DNA of 25,187 bases from an uncultured Lentisphaeria bacterium (GTDB taxonomy: Bacteria; Verrucomicrobiota; Lentisphaeria; Victivallales; UBA1829). The position numbers were made by a program, and so were the translations under genes. The notes under the pieces were generated by a model. The model worked only from the letters and a program-made list of their open reading frames with translations. It searched no databases and was not told the DNA's origin. Positions 1-9,096 of the stretch are shown one piece after another. How positions within the stretch are numbered: the stretch's first letter is position 1; each line of letters begins with the position of its first letter. The stretch covers positions 1 through 25,187 of the forward strand of contig CAJKAR010000052.1 in NCBI GenBank assembly GCA_905197955.1. The letters run 5' to 3'.

Positions 1-93
1 CGGTTCTTCTCCCCTCGCGCTCCTCTCTTTCCCTAAACTTTTGACGCCTTTGCGTTTCACACAAAGGCTCTATTTTTACAGAATGTAAAGTTT

Positions 94-99
94 TATAAT
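94..99 (+). promoter_or_regulatory. Candidate -10 box for the fucosidase gene
   Basis: A consensus TATAAT lies at 94-99. No convincing -35 box is found at 16-18 bp; TTTACA at 75-80 is too close (13 bp). If this is the -10, transcription would start near 106 and leave a leader of about 68 nt before the ATG at 174. It would also place the upstream in-frame ATG at 105 at or before the 5' end, which supports the 174 start. Confidence 0.35.
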
Positions 100-173
100 G
101 AATCATGCTTGCGATTTCAATTTTTGCAAGTATTGTATTTCATTCACAAATTATTCAAAAAAAGGGAAATCAA

Positions 174-2222
174 ATGGCGGATCAGAAAGCACCGGTTCCC
201 TACGGGGCCACTCCGACAAAGCAACAGCTTGCATGGCAGAAAACAGGCATGTATGCGTTTATTCATTTTACAGTCAACACCTTCACGGGACGCGAATGGG
301 GCGACGGAACCGAACCGGAAGATGTCTTCCATCCAACGGAAATGGACTGCGAACAATGGTGCCGGATCATCAGCGGCGCCGGATTCAAAGGCATCGTTCT
401 CACAGCAAAGCATCATGACGGCTTCTGCTTGTGGCCGAGCAAATATACCACACACTCAGTCAAATACTCCAAATGGCGCGACGGAAAAGGTGATGTGGTC
501 GGCGATCTGGCAAAAGCGGCAAAAAAATATGGCCTCAAACTCGGACTCTATCTTTCCCCGTGGGATCGCCATGAAAAAACCTATGGTTCCGGCGATGCCT
601 ACAACGAGTTCTATCGCAATCAGCTCCGCGAACTCCTGACTACCTACGGCGGCAAAAACGGCGAAGATATTTTTATTACATGGTTCGATGGCGCCTGCGG
701 CGAAGGACCCAATGGAAAAGTCCAGGTCTATGATTACGACAAGGCTGCCGCAGTCATCCGGGAATGCGCTCCGAATGCCGTTATTTTCGGGCACATGGGG
801 GATCATCGGGACATCCGCTGGTGCGGAAACGAACGCGGATATGCAGGGTCTCCAAACTGGGCGACTCTGAATGAATACAGAGACGCAGGAGGCGATGGCG
901 GCCTTCAGCATGGACACGTCAACGGAAAACACTGGTGGCCCTCCGAAGTGGATGTTTCCATTCGTCCCGGCTGGTTCTATCACAAGGAGCAGGATTCCCA
1001 GGTGCATTCGCTGGAACATCTGCTGGATATCTGGTATCACTCGGTCGGGCGCGGTTCCTGCCTGAACCTCAACTTTCCTCCCGACCGGCGCGGACTGATT
1101 CATGAGATCGATGCGGAACGAATTCATGAATTCAAAATCGTTCTGGATAAAACCTTCCGCACCAACTTTGCCGCCGGAGCATGTGTTACCGCCTCAAACG
1201 AGCGCGGAGCGGATTTCTCCGGAGATAAAATGACCGACGGCTCTCCCGATACCTTCTGGGCTCCGGAAGATGGAATGACCGAATGCGAAGCGGTCATCGA
1301 ACTCGGAGGAATCCGACGGCTTAATGTGATCTCTCTGAAGGAGTACACGCAGCTCGGACAACGCGTCGCGGAATTCACTATCGAGTACAAGACACCCTGC
1401 GGTCAATGGAAAAAACTGATTGATGAGACAACGATCTCATTCAGCCGGATTCTTCGCACGGAAACAGTCGAAACCGATGCGCTGAAACTCAAAATTACAA
1501 AGGCTCTCGCATGTCCGTGCATTCAGGAATTCTCGGCGTATTATCAGCCGCCCCTGACGTTTGCTCCGTCAATCGTCCGTGATGCGGACGGTATCATTAC
1601 GCTGATCCCCCCCAATGACGGAGTCCGCATCCACTACACGCTCGATGGATCCCTTCCCACCGCCGAATCGCCGGAATACACCGGACCCTTCCAGGTTCGT
1701 GAAGCAGGATTCCTCCGCGCCGTCTCCCTCCTCAAGCCGGGAGTCGAAAACGCCTATCCGGAAATCAAAAGCAATCCCGAGGCCAATCTCCGCTTCGGTA
1801 CGGCTCTCAAAGACTGGAAGGTGATCGCAGCAGACAGCCAGTTCGATGACAATAACAAAAAGGAACATATCATCACCGCCGATGATCATATCTGGCTCAC
1901 CGCAAGAGATGTTCCGTATCCTCACTGGATCACCATTGATACCGCTCGGAAACAGACCATTCACGGCTTTATCTTCACTCCTCCCAAAGCAACGGAGTGC
2001 GGCATGGGGCCTGTCTACCGTTATCGCTTCCTTGTCGGGGATTCCCCGGATCAAATCGACACAGTTGCCGCAGAAGGAACTTTCGATAATATCCTCAACA
2101 ATCCGGTTCCGCAGATCATCGAACTGAAAAAACCGATCGAAGCCCGGTATATTCGTTTCGAAGCTCTGGAATCCGCGAACGGGGCCTGCTATGCCAATGT
2201 GAAACGGATTGAGCTGTTCTGA
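174..2222 (+). CDS. Alpha-L-fucosidase (GH29) with F5/8C-like and chitobiase-type C-terminal domains
   Basis: Predicted retaining exo-alpha-L-fucosidase, releasing terminal fucose from glycans. The N-terminal ~330 residues carry GH29 hallmarks: HHDGF at residues 80-84 and a WFDG segment whose Asp172 corresponds to the catalytic nucleophile. Then follow a galactose-binding/F5-8 type C-like domain (about 345-460), a chitobiase C-terminal-like segment (YTLDGSLPT, about 505-530) and a second galactose-binding-like region to the end. I chose ATG 174 (682 aa) because AAAGGGA lies 7 nt upstream. The in-frame ATG at 105 has no ribosome site and adds a hydrophobic stretch lacking basic residues, a poor signal peptide. 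From 174 the enzyme has no export signal and would be cytoplasmic, unusual for a protein with binding domains. It is transcribed alone: a strong terminator follows and the next gene has its own promoter. The acid/base residue was not assigned; the family call is very secure. Confidence 0.93.
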   Translation: MADQKAPVPYGATPTKQQLAWQKTGMYAFIHFTVNTFTGREWGDGTEPEDVFHPTEMDCEQWCRIISGAGFKGIVLTAKHHDGFCLWPSKYTTHSVKYSKWRDGKGDVVGDLAKAAKKYGLKLGLYLSPWDRHEKTYGSGDAYNEFYRNQLRELLTTYGGKNGEDIFITWFDGACGEGPNGKVQVYDYDKAAAVIRECAPNAVIFGHMGDHRDIRWCGNERGYAGSPNWATLNEYRDAGGDGGLQHGHVNGKHWWPSEVDVSIRPGWFYHKEQDSQVHSLEHLLDIWYHSVGRGSCLNLNFPPDRRGLIHEIDAERIHEFKIVLDKTFRTNFAAGACVTASNERGADFSGDKMTDGSPDTFWAPEDGMTECEAVIELGGIRRLNVISLKEYTQLGQRVAEFTIEYKTPCGQWKKLIDETTISFSRILRTETVETDALKLKITKALACPCIQEFSAYYQPPLTFAPSIVRDADGIITLIPPNDGVRIHYTLDGSLPTAESPEYTGPFQVREAGFLRAVSLLKPGVENAYPEIKSNPEANLRFGTALKDWKVIAADSQFDDNNKKEHIITADDHIWLTARDVPYPHWITIDTARKQTIHGFIFTPPKATECGMGPVYRYRFLVGDSPDQIDTVAAEGTFDNILNNPVPQIIELKKPIEARYIRFEALESANGACYANVKRIELF

Positions 2223-2262
2223 TTCGCCAGCCGTTTTCCGCTCAAAAAGAATCGCTCCCTGT

Positions 2263-2296
2263 TCCCCGCCGGAATCCGTTTCGGCGGGGATTTTTT
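2263..2296 (+). terminator. Intrinsic terminator after the fucosidase gene
   Basis: A 12-bp stem (2263-2274 with 2279-2290; core CCCCGCCG/CGGCGGGG, one G-T wobble) closes on a TCCG loop, a UNCG-type tetraloop, and is followed by six T at 2291-2296. It lies 40 nt past the stop codon at 2222, so the fucosidase gene is probably a single-gene unit separated from the regulator operon downstream. Confidence 0.9.
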
Positions 2297-2423
2297 CTTC
2301 TACTCGGAATAAAGAAGGCGGAAAACTCCAGATTCCACGGCCATTCCAAAAGAGAAACACAAACACTTTCGGATCACTTCCCGTTTGAAAAAAATCCTCT
2401 CTTTACACTCAAAATGAAAGATT

Positions 2424-2455
2424 TTCCTGCGGGAAGGATTGCCTTTTTCAGAAAA
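2424..2455 (+). promoter_or_regulatory. Two candidate operators at the regulator promoter
   Basis: An imperfect palindrome TTCCTGCGGGAA (2424-2435, 10 of 12 positions symmetric, GC centre) lies just upstream of the -35 box. A perfect inverted repeat TTTTC-A-GAAAA (2445-2455) lies in the -35/-10 spacer. Binding here by the regulator encoded immediately downstream would give autoregulation. The palindromes are seen; the role is inference. Confidence 0.3.
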
Positions 2456-2466
2456 TATTCTATAAT
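2439..2466 (+). promoter_or_regulatory. Sigma-70 type promoter of the regulator-pseudopilin operon
   Basis: TTGCCT (2439-2444), a 16-bp spacer and a consensus TATAAT (2461-2466). Predicted start is near 2473, leaving a leader of only about 17 nt with GGAGAGAG directly before the ATG at 2490. It is the only good promoter found before the four-gene operon. Confidence 0.75.
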
Positions 2467-2489
2467 GGAGAAAAACTCCGGAGAGAGAA

Positions 2490-3620
2490 ATGATGACAAG
2501 CGCAAAACGAAAAGTCCCCTATCTGGAAATCGCGGAAGAACTCCGCAGGAAAATCCACAGGGAAAACCTTTCCGCCGGAACTCCTGTCATGTCCAGCCGC
2601 GCACTTGCACGCTATTACAAAGTATCTCTGAGTACGGTGCACAAGGCTCTTCTGCGTCTGGTTGAAGAAGGCATTCTGTACCGCAGGCAGGGAAGCGGAA
2701 CCTATGTCGGGAAGCATGAACCGGACAAAACAAAACCGCTGGTCATCGGATGCAATTTTCAGAACAGACCTAATGAACGACTGAAAAAACTTCTGTTTGA
2801 ACCGGAAACTCACGCCATGGAATATTTACAGTCTCAAAACTGCACTCTGCGGATGGTTCCGCCGGAAACATTCACCGAGGATGATTCAACAGGAGAATCT
2901 CTGCGTGGACTGGATGGACTTCTCATATCCACCACTCTCTCCACATTGAACTGTCCTTACTTGCTGAATACCCTGAAAATTCCAACCGTCCTTTTCCAGG
3001 GAGAATGCGAATATGATCTGCCTTTCCATCAGGTTCTCCCCGATCAGATGACCGGACTGCGCGCCATGTTCCGAAATGCCGAATACTGGAATTTCGACAG
3101 CATCCTCATTATTCATCATGGCCATCAAAACGCCTGTTTCCGGAAGGATATCTGCATCCGAGCGGCAAAAGAGGCCGGATATCACAACATCGAAACAATG
3201 CTCATTCCACAGGGAGGAAACGTTTATAAACTGGGACTCCAGATTGCCAGAAACACCAGAAACAAACTCATCTTCACGGCAAGCGATCTCATTACATTCG
3301 ATCTGATCCGTGCGTTCAGCGACGCAGGATTGCAGCCAAGCAGTGATTATCATATCGTCGGATTCGACAACATCGAAGGCATCAACATCCGTCCCTGTCC
3401 GATTCCAATGGCAACCGCGATTTACTACAATCGCGAAAAAGCCGCAATCATCGCCGCCCAGCTCCTGCTTTCGGAAATCCGCTCCCCCTCCGGATACACC
3501 CATATCATTAAGATTCCAACCGAATTCATTCTCCGTGAGAGCGGTCTGAACAGGAAAAACAACTCTTTTGCCGAAACAATCACAATTCAGAATCTTTCGA
3601 AAAAAGGAGACAGAATATGA
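2490..3620 (+). CDS. GntR-HTH / LacI-type sensor transcriptional regulator
   Basis: Hybrid repressor of AraR-like architecture. Residues ~8-72 form a GntR-type winged helix (SRALARYYKVSLSTVHKAL recognition region; wing RRQGSGTYVG). Residues ~83-355 resemble a periplasmic-binding-protein type I effector domain, with the LacI-family signatures GFDNIEG and IPTEFILRESG near the end. In such proteins a small ligand, usually a sugar, alters DNA binding. The start at 2490 (MM; second ATG at 2493) follows GGAGAGAG at normal spacing and sits behind a clear promoter. It is the first gene of an operon: its TGA overlaps the ATG of the pseudopilin by 4 nt (ATGA), so the regulator and a surface protein are translated together. 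It probably controls its own operon, and possibly the fucosidase gene. The ligand cannot be read from sequence; given the binding domains downstream, a mono- or oligosaccharide is inferred. Confidence 0.9.
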   Translation: MMTSAKRKVPYLEIAEELRRKIHRENLSAGTPVMSSRALARYYKVSLSTVHKALLRLVEEGILYRRQGSGTYVGKHEPDKTKPLVIGCNFQNRPNERLKKLLFEPETHAMEYLQSQNCTLRMVPPETFTEDDSTGESLRGLDGLLISTTLSTLNCPYLLNTLKIPTVLFQGECEYDLPFHQVLPDQMTGLRAMFRNAEYWNFDSILIIHHGHQNACFRKDICIRAAKEAGYHNIETMLIPQGGNVYKLGLQIARNTRNKLIFTASDLITFDLIRAFSDAGLQPSSDYHIVGFDNIEGINIRPCPIPMATAIYYNREKAAIIAAQLLLSEIRSPSGYTHIIKIPTEFILRESGLNRKNNSFAETITIQNLSKKGDRI

Positions 3621-4423
3621 AAACAAGACCATGTCCATGGAACAGGCCCAGAATCGCTCCGGGACAAATGCAGAACTTCCTCTCTCATCGTTCCTTCTCC
3701 CGGAATTTTACACTGATAGAACTCCTTATCGTTATTGCAATCATCGCGATCCTTGCGGCGCTGCTTCTGCCCGCACTGAACTCCGCAAGAGACAAAGCCA
3801 TGGCTGTAAGATGCCTCTCGAATCTCAAACAGCAGGGAGCCGGATTCCTTCAGTACGCCATGGACAACAAAGAACGAGTTCCCTGTTCCGCAACTCCGGG
3901 AACAAACGGGGTCCATTACGCATGGAGACTTGCCATTGCACCGTATGCCGGAACAAAAGCGGAAACGAAATATGTCTATAATAATAAACCGGAAGCTCGG
4001 AACAGTATTTTTTTCTGCCAGAAATCCAATCGAACCGTAAATACAGCGGAAACTACCAATTCCCCGGAAGCCAGTTACGGGCTCGCCTATGCTTACAATC
4101 TCAATATCGGGTGGTACTCAACCAATCCGAAAGGATGCAAATTTCTCTCCGATATCAAGGGAAAATCTGCCGCGGAAACGATTCTGACTGCAGATCTTTC
4201 CGATCTCAGTATCGGCCCGGGAAATATCCCCGTCTGCTGGAGCCCGGACATCTCCGATCCGAATGTGGTCGGCAACCGGCACTCTCTGGGAATCAATCTC
4301 AACTGGGCCGACGGACACGCCTCCTGGATGAGCAATGCCGTTCTCAACGCAGGAAAAAATGCCGATATCAATCATTACTGGCGTATTCGTCCCGATGGTT
4401 CTCCAACCTCCGAACGGGAATAA
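3617..4423 (+). CDS. Pseudopilin-like protein with prepilin N-terminus and H-X9-DG motif
   Basis: Class III prepilin-like N-terminus at residues 31-50: FTLIELLIVIAIIAILAALL with Glu at +5, preceded by an unusually long basic leader of about 30 residues. The residue before Phe31 is Asn30 instead of the usual Gly. The C-terminal region has the H-X9-DG motif (His222, Asp232-Gly233, within RHSLGINLNWADGH) typical of the large pseudopilin family expanded in Planctomycetota and Lentisphaerota. Expected path: inner-membrane insertion, prepilin peptidase cleavage and N-methylation, then assembly or exposure in a periplasmic or surface fibre. The globular part (55-268) matches no enzyme I know. GGAGA is 6 nt upstream of the ATG, inside the regulator gene, and the 4-nt overlap suggests translational coupling. 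Context implies a role in binding or exporting the glycan-active proteins downstream; this is inference. Confidence 0.88.
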   Translation: MKTRPCPWNRPRIAPGQMQNFLSHRSFSRNFTLIELLIVIAIIAILAALLLPALNSARDKAMAVRCLSNLKQQGAGFLQYAMDNKERVPCSATPGTNGVHYAWRLAIAPYAGTKAETKYVYNNKPEARNSIFFCQKSNRTVNTAETTNSPEASYGLAYAYNLNIGWYSTNPKGCKFLSDIKGKSAAETILTADLSDLSIGPGNIPVCWSPDISDPNVVGNRHSLGINLNWADGHASWMSNAVLNAGKNADINHYWRIRPDGSPTSERE

Positions 4424-4459
4424 ATCTCTGTCATACACAAAAGCAAGATTGGACCTTCT

Positions 4460-7400
4460 ATGAAAAAATCACTTCTCTCCCTGATCCTTCTCACGGGACT
4501 TCTGCTTTCCGGAGCAGAAAAACAGTTTGAACTGAATGGCGAACACGGATTGCAGGCCCTCATCGGCGGAACGTTGAAATCTCCGGTAAAAGCGGAGAAT
4601 ATCAAAACCGTTCCGGGAATGGGAAATGGAAATGCCATTTTCATCCCATCCGACGGCTCTCTGGTTTTTCCTCTGGACAAAATCGGAACGCAGACCGAAG
4701 GCACCGTCGCTTTCTGGCTCAAACTCGACACCCCCATGGAGGCGGTTCTGAACTACTTCGACCGAGACCGCCTCCCCGACGGTTCCATCGGAAACATCGG
4801 CGATGCCTACCGGGATATTCTCTTCTCCGGCGCTCCGTTCGCTCCCGTTCGAGTCTCCAAAAGCCATATCTACGCCCAGGGGATCAACGGCAGCACCGCG
4901 TATTACAAGCGGATGTTCCCCGGAAAATGGCATTTCTTCGCCTTCACCTGGAACTCGAAAACAAAAACGACCGGAAATCTCATCGACTTCAACTATTCGG
5001 AACAAATCAGCAGCAATCTCCAGCCGAAGCCGTTCGGCAAAGAACTCGCTTTCGGTTCCGCGAATCGCAAACAGGGATTGAACGGAAGCATCGACAACTT
5101 TACAATCTATGACAAAGCGCTCTCCCGTGAGGAACTGCTCCAACTCTATGCCGAACACCGTCCGCTGGACGCTGAACTCCACGACTACGCCCTGAATGCC
5201 GGAAAAAACAACACAATCCGTCTGCGCTTCCGGAATCTTTCCGGAAAACGGATCGAAAACAACATCCGGTTTGAAATTCTGGATCCGGAAGGCAGAAAAA
5301 AAACAGATGGGGTGTTCCATATCAACGCCGGCCCGGGCGAGTTCGCGGACCTCAAGACCACCTTCCGACCGGAAAAGGCCGGACTGCATCAGCTTGTCCT
5401 GGATACCGGACGTGTCTTTGAACTTCTCGCTCTGGACAGCACCTCCATCCGCGAGAGAATGAAAACCGGGGAACTCAAACTCTCTCTGCTCGAAGAGATC
5501 GACTTCACCCGGAAACTCCCGAAAGAAAAATTTCTCTCCGACGGCACCGACAAAGTCGTTTCCTCTCCCGCGGGACGGTATCGCGAAAGCTCCAACATGG
5601 ACCGATCCGCCTTCACCTGCCGACTGAACAAACTCCCTCATCCGAACCGGTATCACATTCTCGAAATCGAATACCCCGATGATGCGAAACGCGCCTATTC
5701 CGTCACCCTTTTTGCCGAACGCTTCGGAATCACCATGAGCGGACAGATGAACGGAACCGCCATCTTCACCGGCGGCGAACATCCCGTTACGGAAACAATG
5801 CGGAAACGGCGGCTCCTCTGGCTGCCCTGCTCGGAAAACATCGCACTGATCTGCGAAAATTACAAGCAGAGGGCCTCCGAAAAAGGCGCGGCGCTCGCCC
5901 GGATCCGTATCTACGAAACACAGGACGACCTCCTGCCGAAACAGTACGAAAGTGCCGGAGACCGCGCCCTCGGCGTCTGGGACGAGGATATCGCCATGGA
6001 CGGCATGTGGTTCAACATGAACAATCTGGAAACGAACGTGACTCTCGAATTCTGGCGCGAAAAGGCCGAACGAATGGCGGAATATGCTCACCACATGGGC
6101 TACACCAACTGGACCTTCCAGTTCTATGACTATCTCGGCGACCGCAACGGCTCGTTCCTCTCTCTGCCTCAGGGAAATGTTCCCGGAACGAACGGACATG
6201 TCTTCGGCTGGTGCGATGTCTTCGCCAAAGTCTTTGAACGTGAAAAGATCCGCTTCTTCGGCCGTCTCGGATTCGGATTCTACGGGAAAGCGCCGATGGC
6301 GGGATTCGTCGGAGAACAGAATCTGGCAGAGGATTTCAACGACTACTGCGCCCGAGGCGAAAAAGCCGTCGAACGCGTCTCCCGGCATAACACCTTCGGA
6401 AGCGGCAATACAACGGCGACTCTGAATCCGCTTCATCCTCTCTTTCTCCGGAACGCGAAACGCCTCGCCGCGTTCTATCGCGACAAATATCAGACGAATC
6501 CCATGTTTCAGGGAATCACCTTCCGGGAAAGCAACGTCATCTTCTCTCTGGTCGGACTCGATTACGGATACGAAGACTCAACCATCGCGCAGTTTGAAAA
6601 GGAGACCGGCATCAAAGTTCCTGTCAGCCGCACCTCCAAAACCCGCTTTGCCGAACGGTTCCGGTTCCTGACCGCGCCGGAACGAAAAGAAAAGTGGATC
6701 CGATGGCGGTGCAAAGCCTTTGCGGAGGTCTGCAGGGCAACCGTCGAAGAACTGCGGAAAGGAAACAACCGTCTCCGTCTCCAGCTCTGGGTCAACTGCG
6801 AAACCAGTATGGCAAACTCCGTCAATGAGGCTTTCACCGTCCGGAACGCCCTGCTCGAAAGCGGATACGATCTGAATCTGCTCTCGCAGATCGACGGACT
6901 CGAAATCGTTCCGATCATCCGTCCCGAGTTCGAACATATCCGCCCCGACAAAACCCGTCAGGAAAGCTATGTTCTCTATTCCCGGGAATTCGCCGACGCA
7001 TTCGCTCCACGGAAATTCCAGAACATCAACATGCACCTGCACAACAATCTGGAACAGTACCGTTTCATGGATACGAAACTCAAGGAGTTCTTCTGGAAGA
7101 TGGGACAGTGGAGCTGGAGCAGAAAAAACTTCCATTACGGCACCTGGGCAAACGGCTATCCGAACGCGGAATTCGCCCTCCTGCCCCTGACCAATCTGCT
7201 CGCCAATATGGATCTTCAGGAAATCTATCTCGGCTGGTGGGGAAATCCGGACAGCGGATTCACCGATCTTCTGCGCCCGTTCTACCGGGCATTCCGAAGC
7301 ATTCCACCCGGAAAATACCGGAACGCCGCCCGGAAGGAAGATCCGGTCGCGCTTCGAATCTGCGGAAAACATTTCTATCTTGTCAATCGGGAAAGTTTCC

Positions 7401-9082
7401 CTGTCCGCGTCTCCTTCCAACTCAACAGCGATTCCATTTTGAATCTGGTCACACAGGAAACACGGAAAGGGAAGAACCGGAAGTTTGAACTCACGGTTCC
7501 GGGTCAGGGATTGCTGGTTTATGCCGCGGAAAACACGAAGGATGCGCAAATCACGAAAATTGTTCAGCAGGTCGGCGATTCCGATCTGAAACTGCTCCGG
7601 GATCAGATTCTCAATCTGGATGACGCCGTCAAGATTTCCAATTCACCCCGGCTCCTCCGCCATCGGCAGATTCTTCATGACCGGATGGAGAAAAAACAGT
7701 ACACCGAAGCACGCCGCTATCTTTACCGGAAAGATGTCCAGGAAGCGCTGAAATCGCTCGGAATCTGTCAGGTGAAAGGAAAACTGCTGCCTCTGGAAAA
7801 CCGTTTCCTCGTGGAAATTCAATCCCTCCAGCGGAAACCGTTGAACGCGGTCGTGAACATTTCCAAAACGACGGGCTGCTGGAACGTCGATCCCCAGAAA
7901 ACCCAGAGTGTCAGGAACCTGAAAACAGGGGAAAAAGCCGCTCTGAAATTCGATCTGCTCACACCTTTGCGCAAAGACGGCTGGGGCGGAGAATTTGAAG
8001 TCTCCGTTTCCGTGGATGGAGCCAAACCGATGAAATACCGCTTCCTCGCGGGCGGACCGATCGCCTACCGCACCGGACTGCGCAGCATCGGCACCGACTG
8101 GACCTTCTCACGCTACAAAATGACCTCATACAGAGTCAGCAAGAAGAATCAGCCCGCCTACACCTATCGTCTCGGCTATGCGTGGAACGAAACCGGGCTC
8201 TTCCTCGCCGCTGATGTGGAAGACAGGGATTTCCTTCCGCCGAAGGCCGGCGAAGCCTCCTTCAAACGGGACTCCATCCAGCTTTTCCTCGATACCCGCA
8301 ATACGGCGGAATTCTCAGATGCCCAGTATGACAACGGTGTTTTTGAAGTCGTTCTCTCCCTGCGGGAAGGGAAACCGGAAATTCATCACAGCGCCATTCC
8401 CGAACACGGTGTCCCTGCGGAACAATCCGGAACCAGACTCGCCGTAAAACACGAAAAAGGCAGAACTCTGTATGAGTGTTTCATTCCGGCGCGGGAACTT
8501 CCCGATATGAAATTCCGGAACGGAAGCGTCATCGGAGCCTGTCTGATGGTGAACAATGTCCTGAAAACCGACGGAGGAGGCGAAGTTCTTGTCACTTCTC
8601 CGGAAATTTTCCCGTGGCAGCGCCCCGGCACATGGGAGGATCTCATTCTTCTGGACGAACCGCGCCCCGAAGCGGAAAAAGTTCTTCCGTCCGTCCCCGG
8701 ATTCAAGGCGGCTCATCGTTCAACGGTCCGGAAAAGGAACATCGACGGAAAAGAGTGCATCGTCATGAACGGGGAGGGTACCGGACAACGCAGCGGATGG
8801 ATCGTCTCCGATCCGCGTCCGATCCCCCGTCAGGGAACCGTCACGCTCTCCTTTACCGCCCGGACCGGGGGAGGAAACCGCGATCTCTGGATTCTCATCC
8901 GCGGAACTGACTGGAAAGGCGGAAAAAGCAAAACCTTACGTCTCTCGCCCGAATGGAAAACGTATGAATTTCAGGTACCCGGTTCCGCTTTCGCTCCGGA
9001 GACAAAAACCTTCACGGTCGATTTCTCCATGAATCCAGGCGAATACCAGTTCTCCAAGATCCGGATTGACACGAAACTATGA
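4460..9082 (+). CDS. Large exported LamG / putative glycoside hydrolase-like / CBM9-like protein
   Basis: 1540-residue secreted protein. Signal peptide 1-18 (MKKSLLSLILLTGLLLSGA). Visible layout: LamG/concanavalin-like domain 21-235 (IDNFTIYDKALSREELLQLY is its typical end); beta-rich Ig-like linker 236-330; a beta-rich galactose-binding-like region 340-490; a large alpha/beta segment 500-950 with TIM-barrel character and many aromatic residues (for example ITFRESNVIFS, IDGLEIVPII); a helical segment 1025-1100; a beta domain 1105-1195; a CBM9-like domain 1200-1395 (YAWNETGLFLAADVEDRDF, then KRDSIQLFLDTR); and a C-terminal jelly-roll-like module 1410-1540. I infer a glycan-binding, possibly glycan-cleaving, surface protein; the catalytic family is not recognised and E690 or E815 are only guesses as catalytic residues. 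The ribosome site is weak (TTGGA). It starts 36 nt after the pseudopilin gene, in the same operon, and its TGA touches the lipoprotein gene region. Confidence 0.85.
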   Translation: MKKSLLSLILLTGLLLSGAEKQFELNGEHGLQALIGGTLKSPVKAENIKTVPGMGNGNAIFIPSDGSLVFPLDKIGTQTEGTVAFWLKLDTPMEAVLNYFDRDRLPDGSIGNIGDAYRDILFSGAPFAPVRVSKSHIYAQGINGSTAYYKRMFPGKWHFFAFTWNSKTKTTGNLIDFNYSEQISSNLQPKPFGKELAFGSANRKQGLNGSIDNFTIYDKALSREELLQLYAEHRPLDAELHDYALNAGKNNTIRLRFRNLSGKRIENNIRFEILDPEGRKKTDGVFHINAGPGEFADLKTTFRPEKAGLHQLVLDTGRVFELLALDSTSIRERMKTGELKLSLLEEIDFTRKLPKEKFLSDGTDKVVSSPAGRYRESSNMDRSAFTCRLNKLPHPNRYHILEIEYPDDAKRAYSVTLFAERFGITMSGQMNGTAIFTGGEHPVTETMRKRRLLWLPCSENIALICENYKQRASEKGAALARIRIYETQDDLLPKQYESAGDRALGVWDEDIAMDGMWFNMNNLETNVTLEFWREKAERMAEYAHHMGYTNWTFQFYDYLGDRNGSFLSLPQGNVPGTNGHVFGWCDVFAKVFEREKIRFFGRLGFGFYGKAPMAGFVGEQNLAEDFNDYCARGEKAVERVSRHNTFGSGNTTATLNPLHPLFLRNAKRLAAFYRDKYQTNPMFQGITFRESNVIFSLVGLDYGYEDSTIAQFEKETGIKVPVSRTSKTRFAERFRFLTAPERKEKWIRWRCKAFAEVCRATVEELRKGNNRLRLQLWVNCETSMANSVNEAFTVRNALLESGYDLNLLSQIDGLEIVPIIRPEFEHIRPDKTRQESYVLYSREFADAFAPRKFQNINMHLHNNLEQYRFMDTKLKEFFWKMGQWSWSRKNFHYGTWANGYPNAEFALLPLTNLLANMDLQEIYLGWWGNPDSGFTDLLRPFYRAFRSIPPGKYRNAARKEDPVALRICGKHFYLVNRESFPVRVSFQLNSDSILNLVTQETRKGKNRKFELTVPGQGLLVYAAENTKDAQITKIVQQVGDSDLKLLRDQILNLDDAVKISNSPRLLRHRQILHDRMEKKQYTEARRYLYRKDVQEALKSLGICQVKGKLLPLENRFLVEIQSLQRKPLNAVVNISKTTGCWNVDPQKTQSVRNLKTGEKAALKFDLLTPLRKDGWGGEFEVSVSVDGAKPMKYRFLAGGPIAYRTGLRSIGTDWTFSRYKMTSYRVSKKNQPAYTYRLGYAWNETGLFLAADVEDRDFLPPKAGEASFKRDSIQLFLDTRNTAEFSDAQYDNGVFEVVLSLREGKPEIHHSAIPEHGVPAEQSGTRLAVKHEKGRTLYECFIPARELPDMKFRNGSVIGACLMVNNVLKTDGGGEVLVTSPEIFPWQRPGTWEDLILLDEPRPEAEKVLPSVPGFKAAHRSTVRKRNIDGKECIVMNGEGTGQRSGWIVSDPRPIPRQGTVTLSFTARTGGGNRDLWILIRGTDWKGGKSKTLRLSPEWKTYEFQVPGSAFAPETKTFTVDFSMNPGEYQFSKIRIDTKL

Positions 9083-9096
9083 TCCGGAGAGATCCC

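Noticed and set aside
108..130. CTTGC-N13-GCAAG inverted repeat in the fucosidase leader
   Set aside because: Only five base pairs with a 13-base loop in AT-rich sequence; likely chance.
105..173. Upstream ATG extending the fucosidase by 23 residues
   Set aside because: No ribosome site, the hydrophobic stretch lacks N-terminal basic residues, and the TATAAT at 94-99 would start the transcript at about that point.
4469..6436. 655-codon open frame on the minus strand
   Set aside because: Antisense to the 1540-residue exported protein, low-complexity Gly/Phe/Glu-rich product, no family motif.
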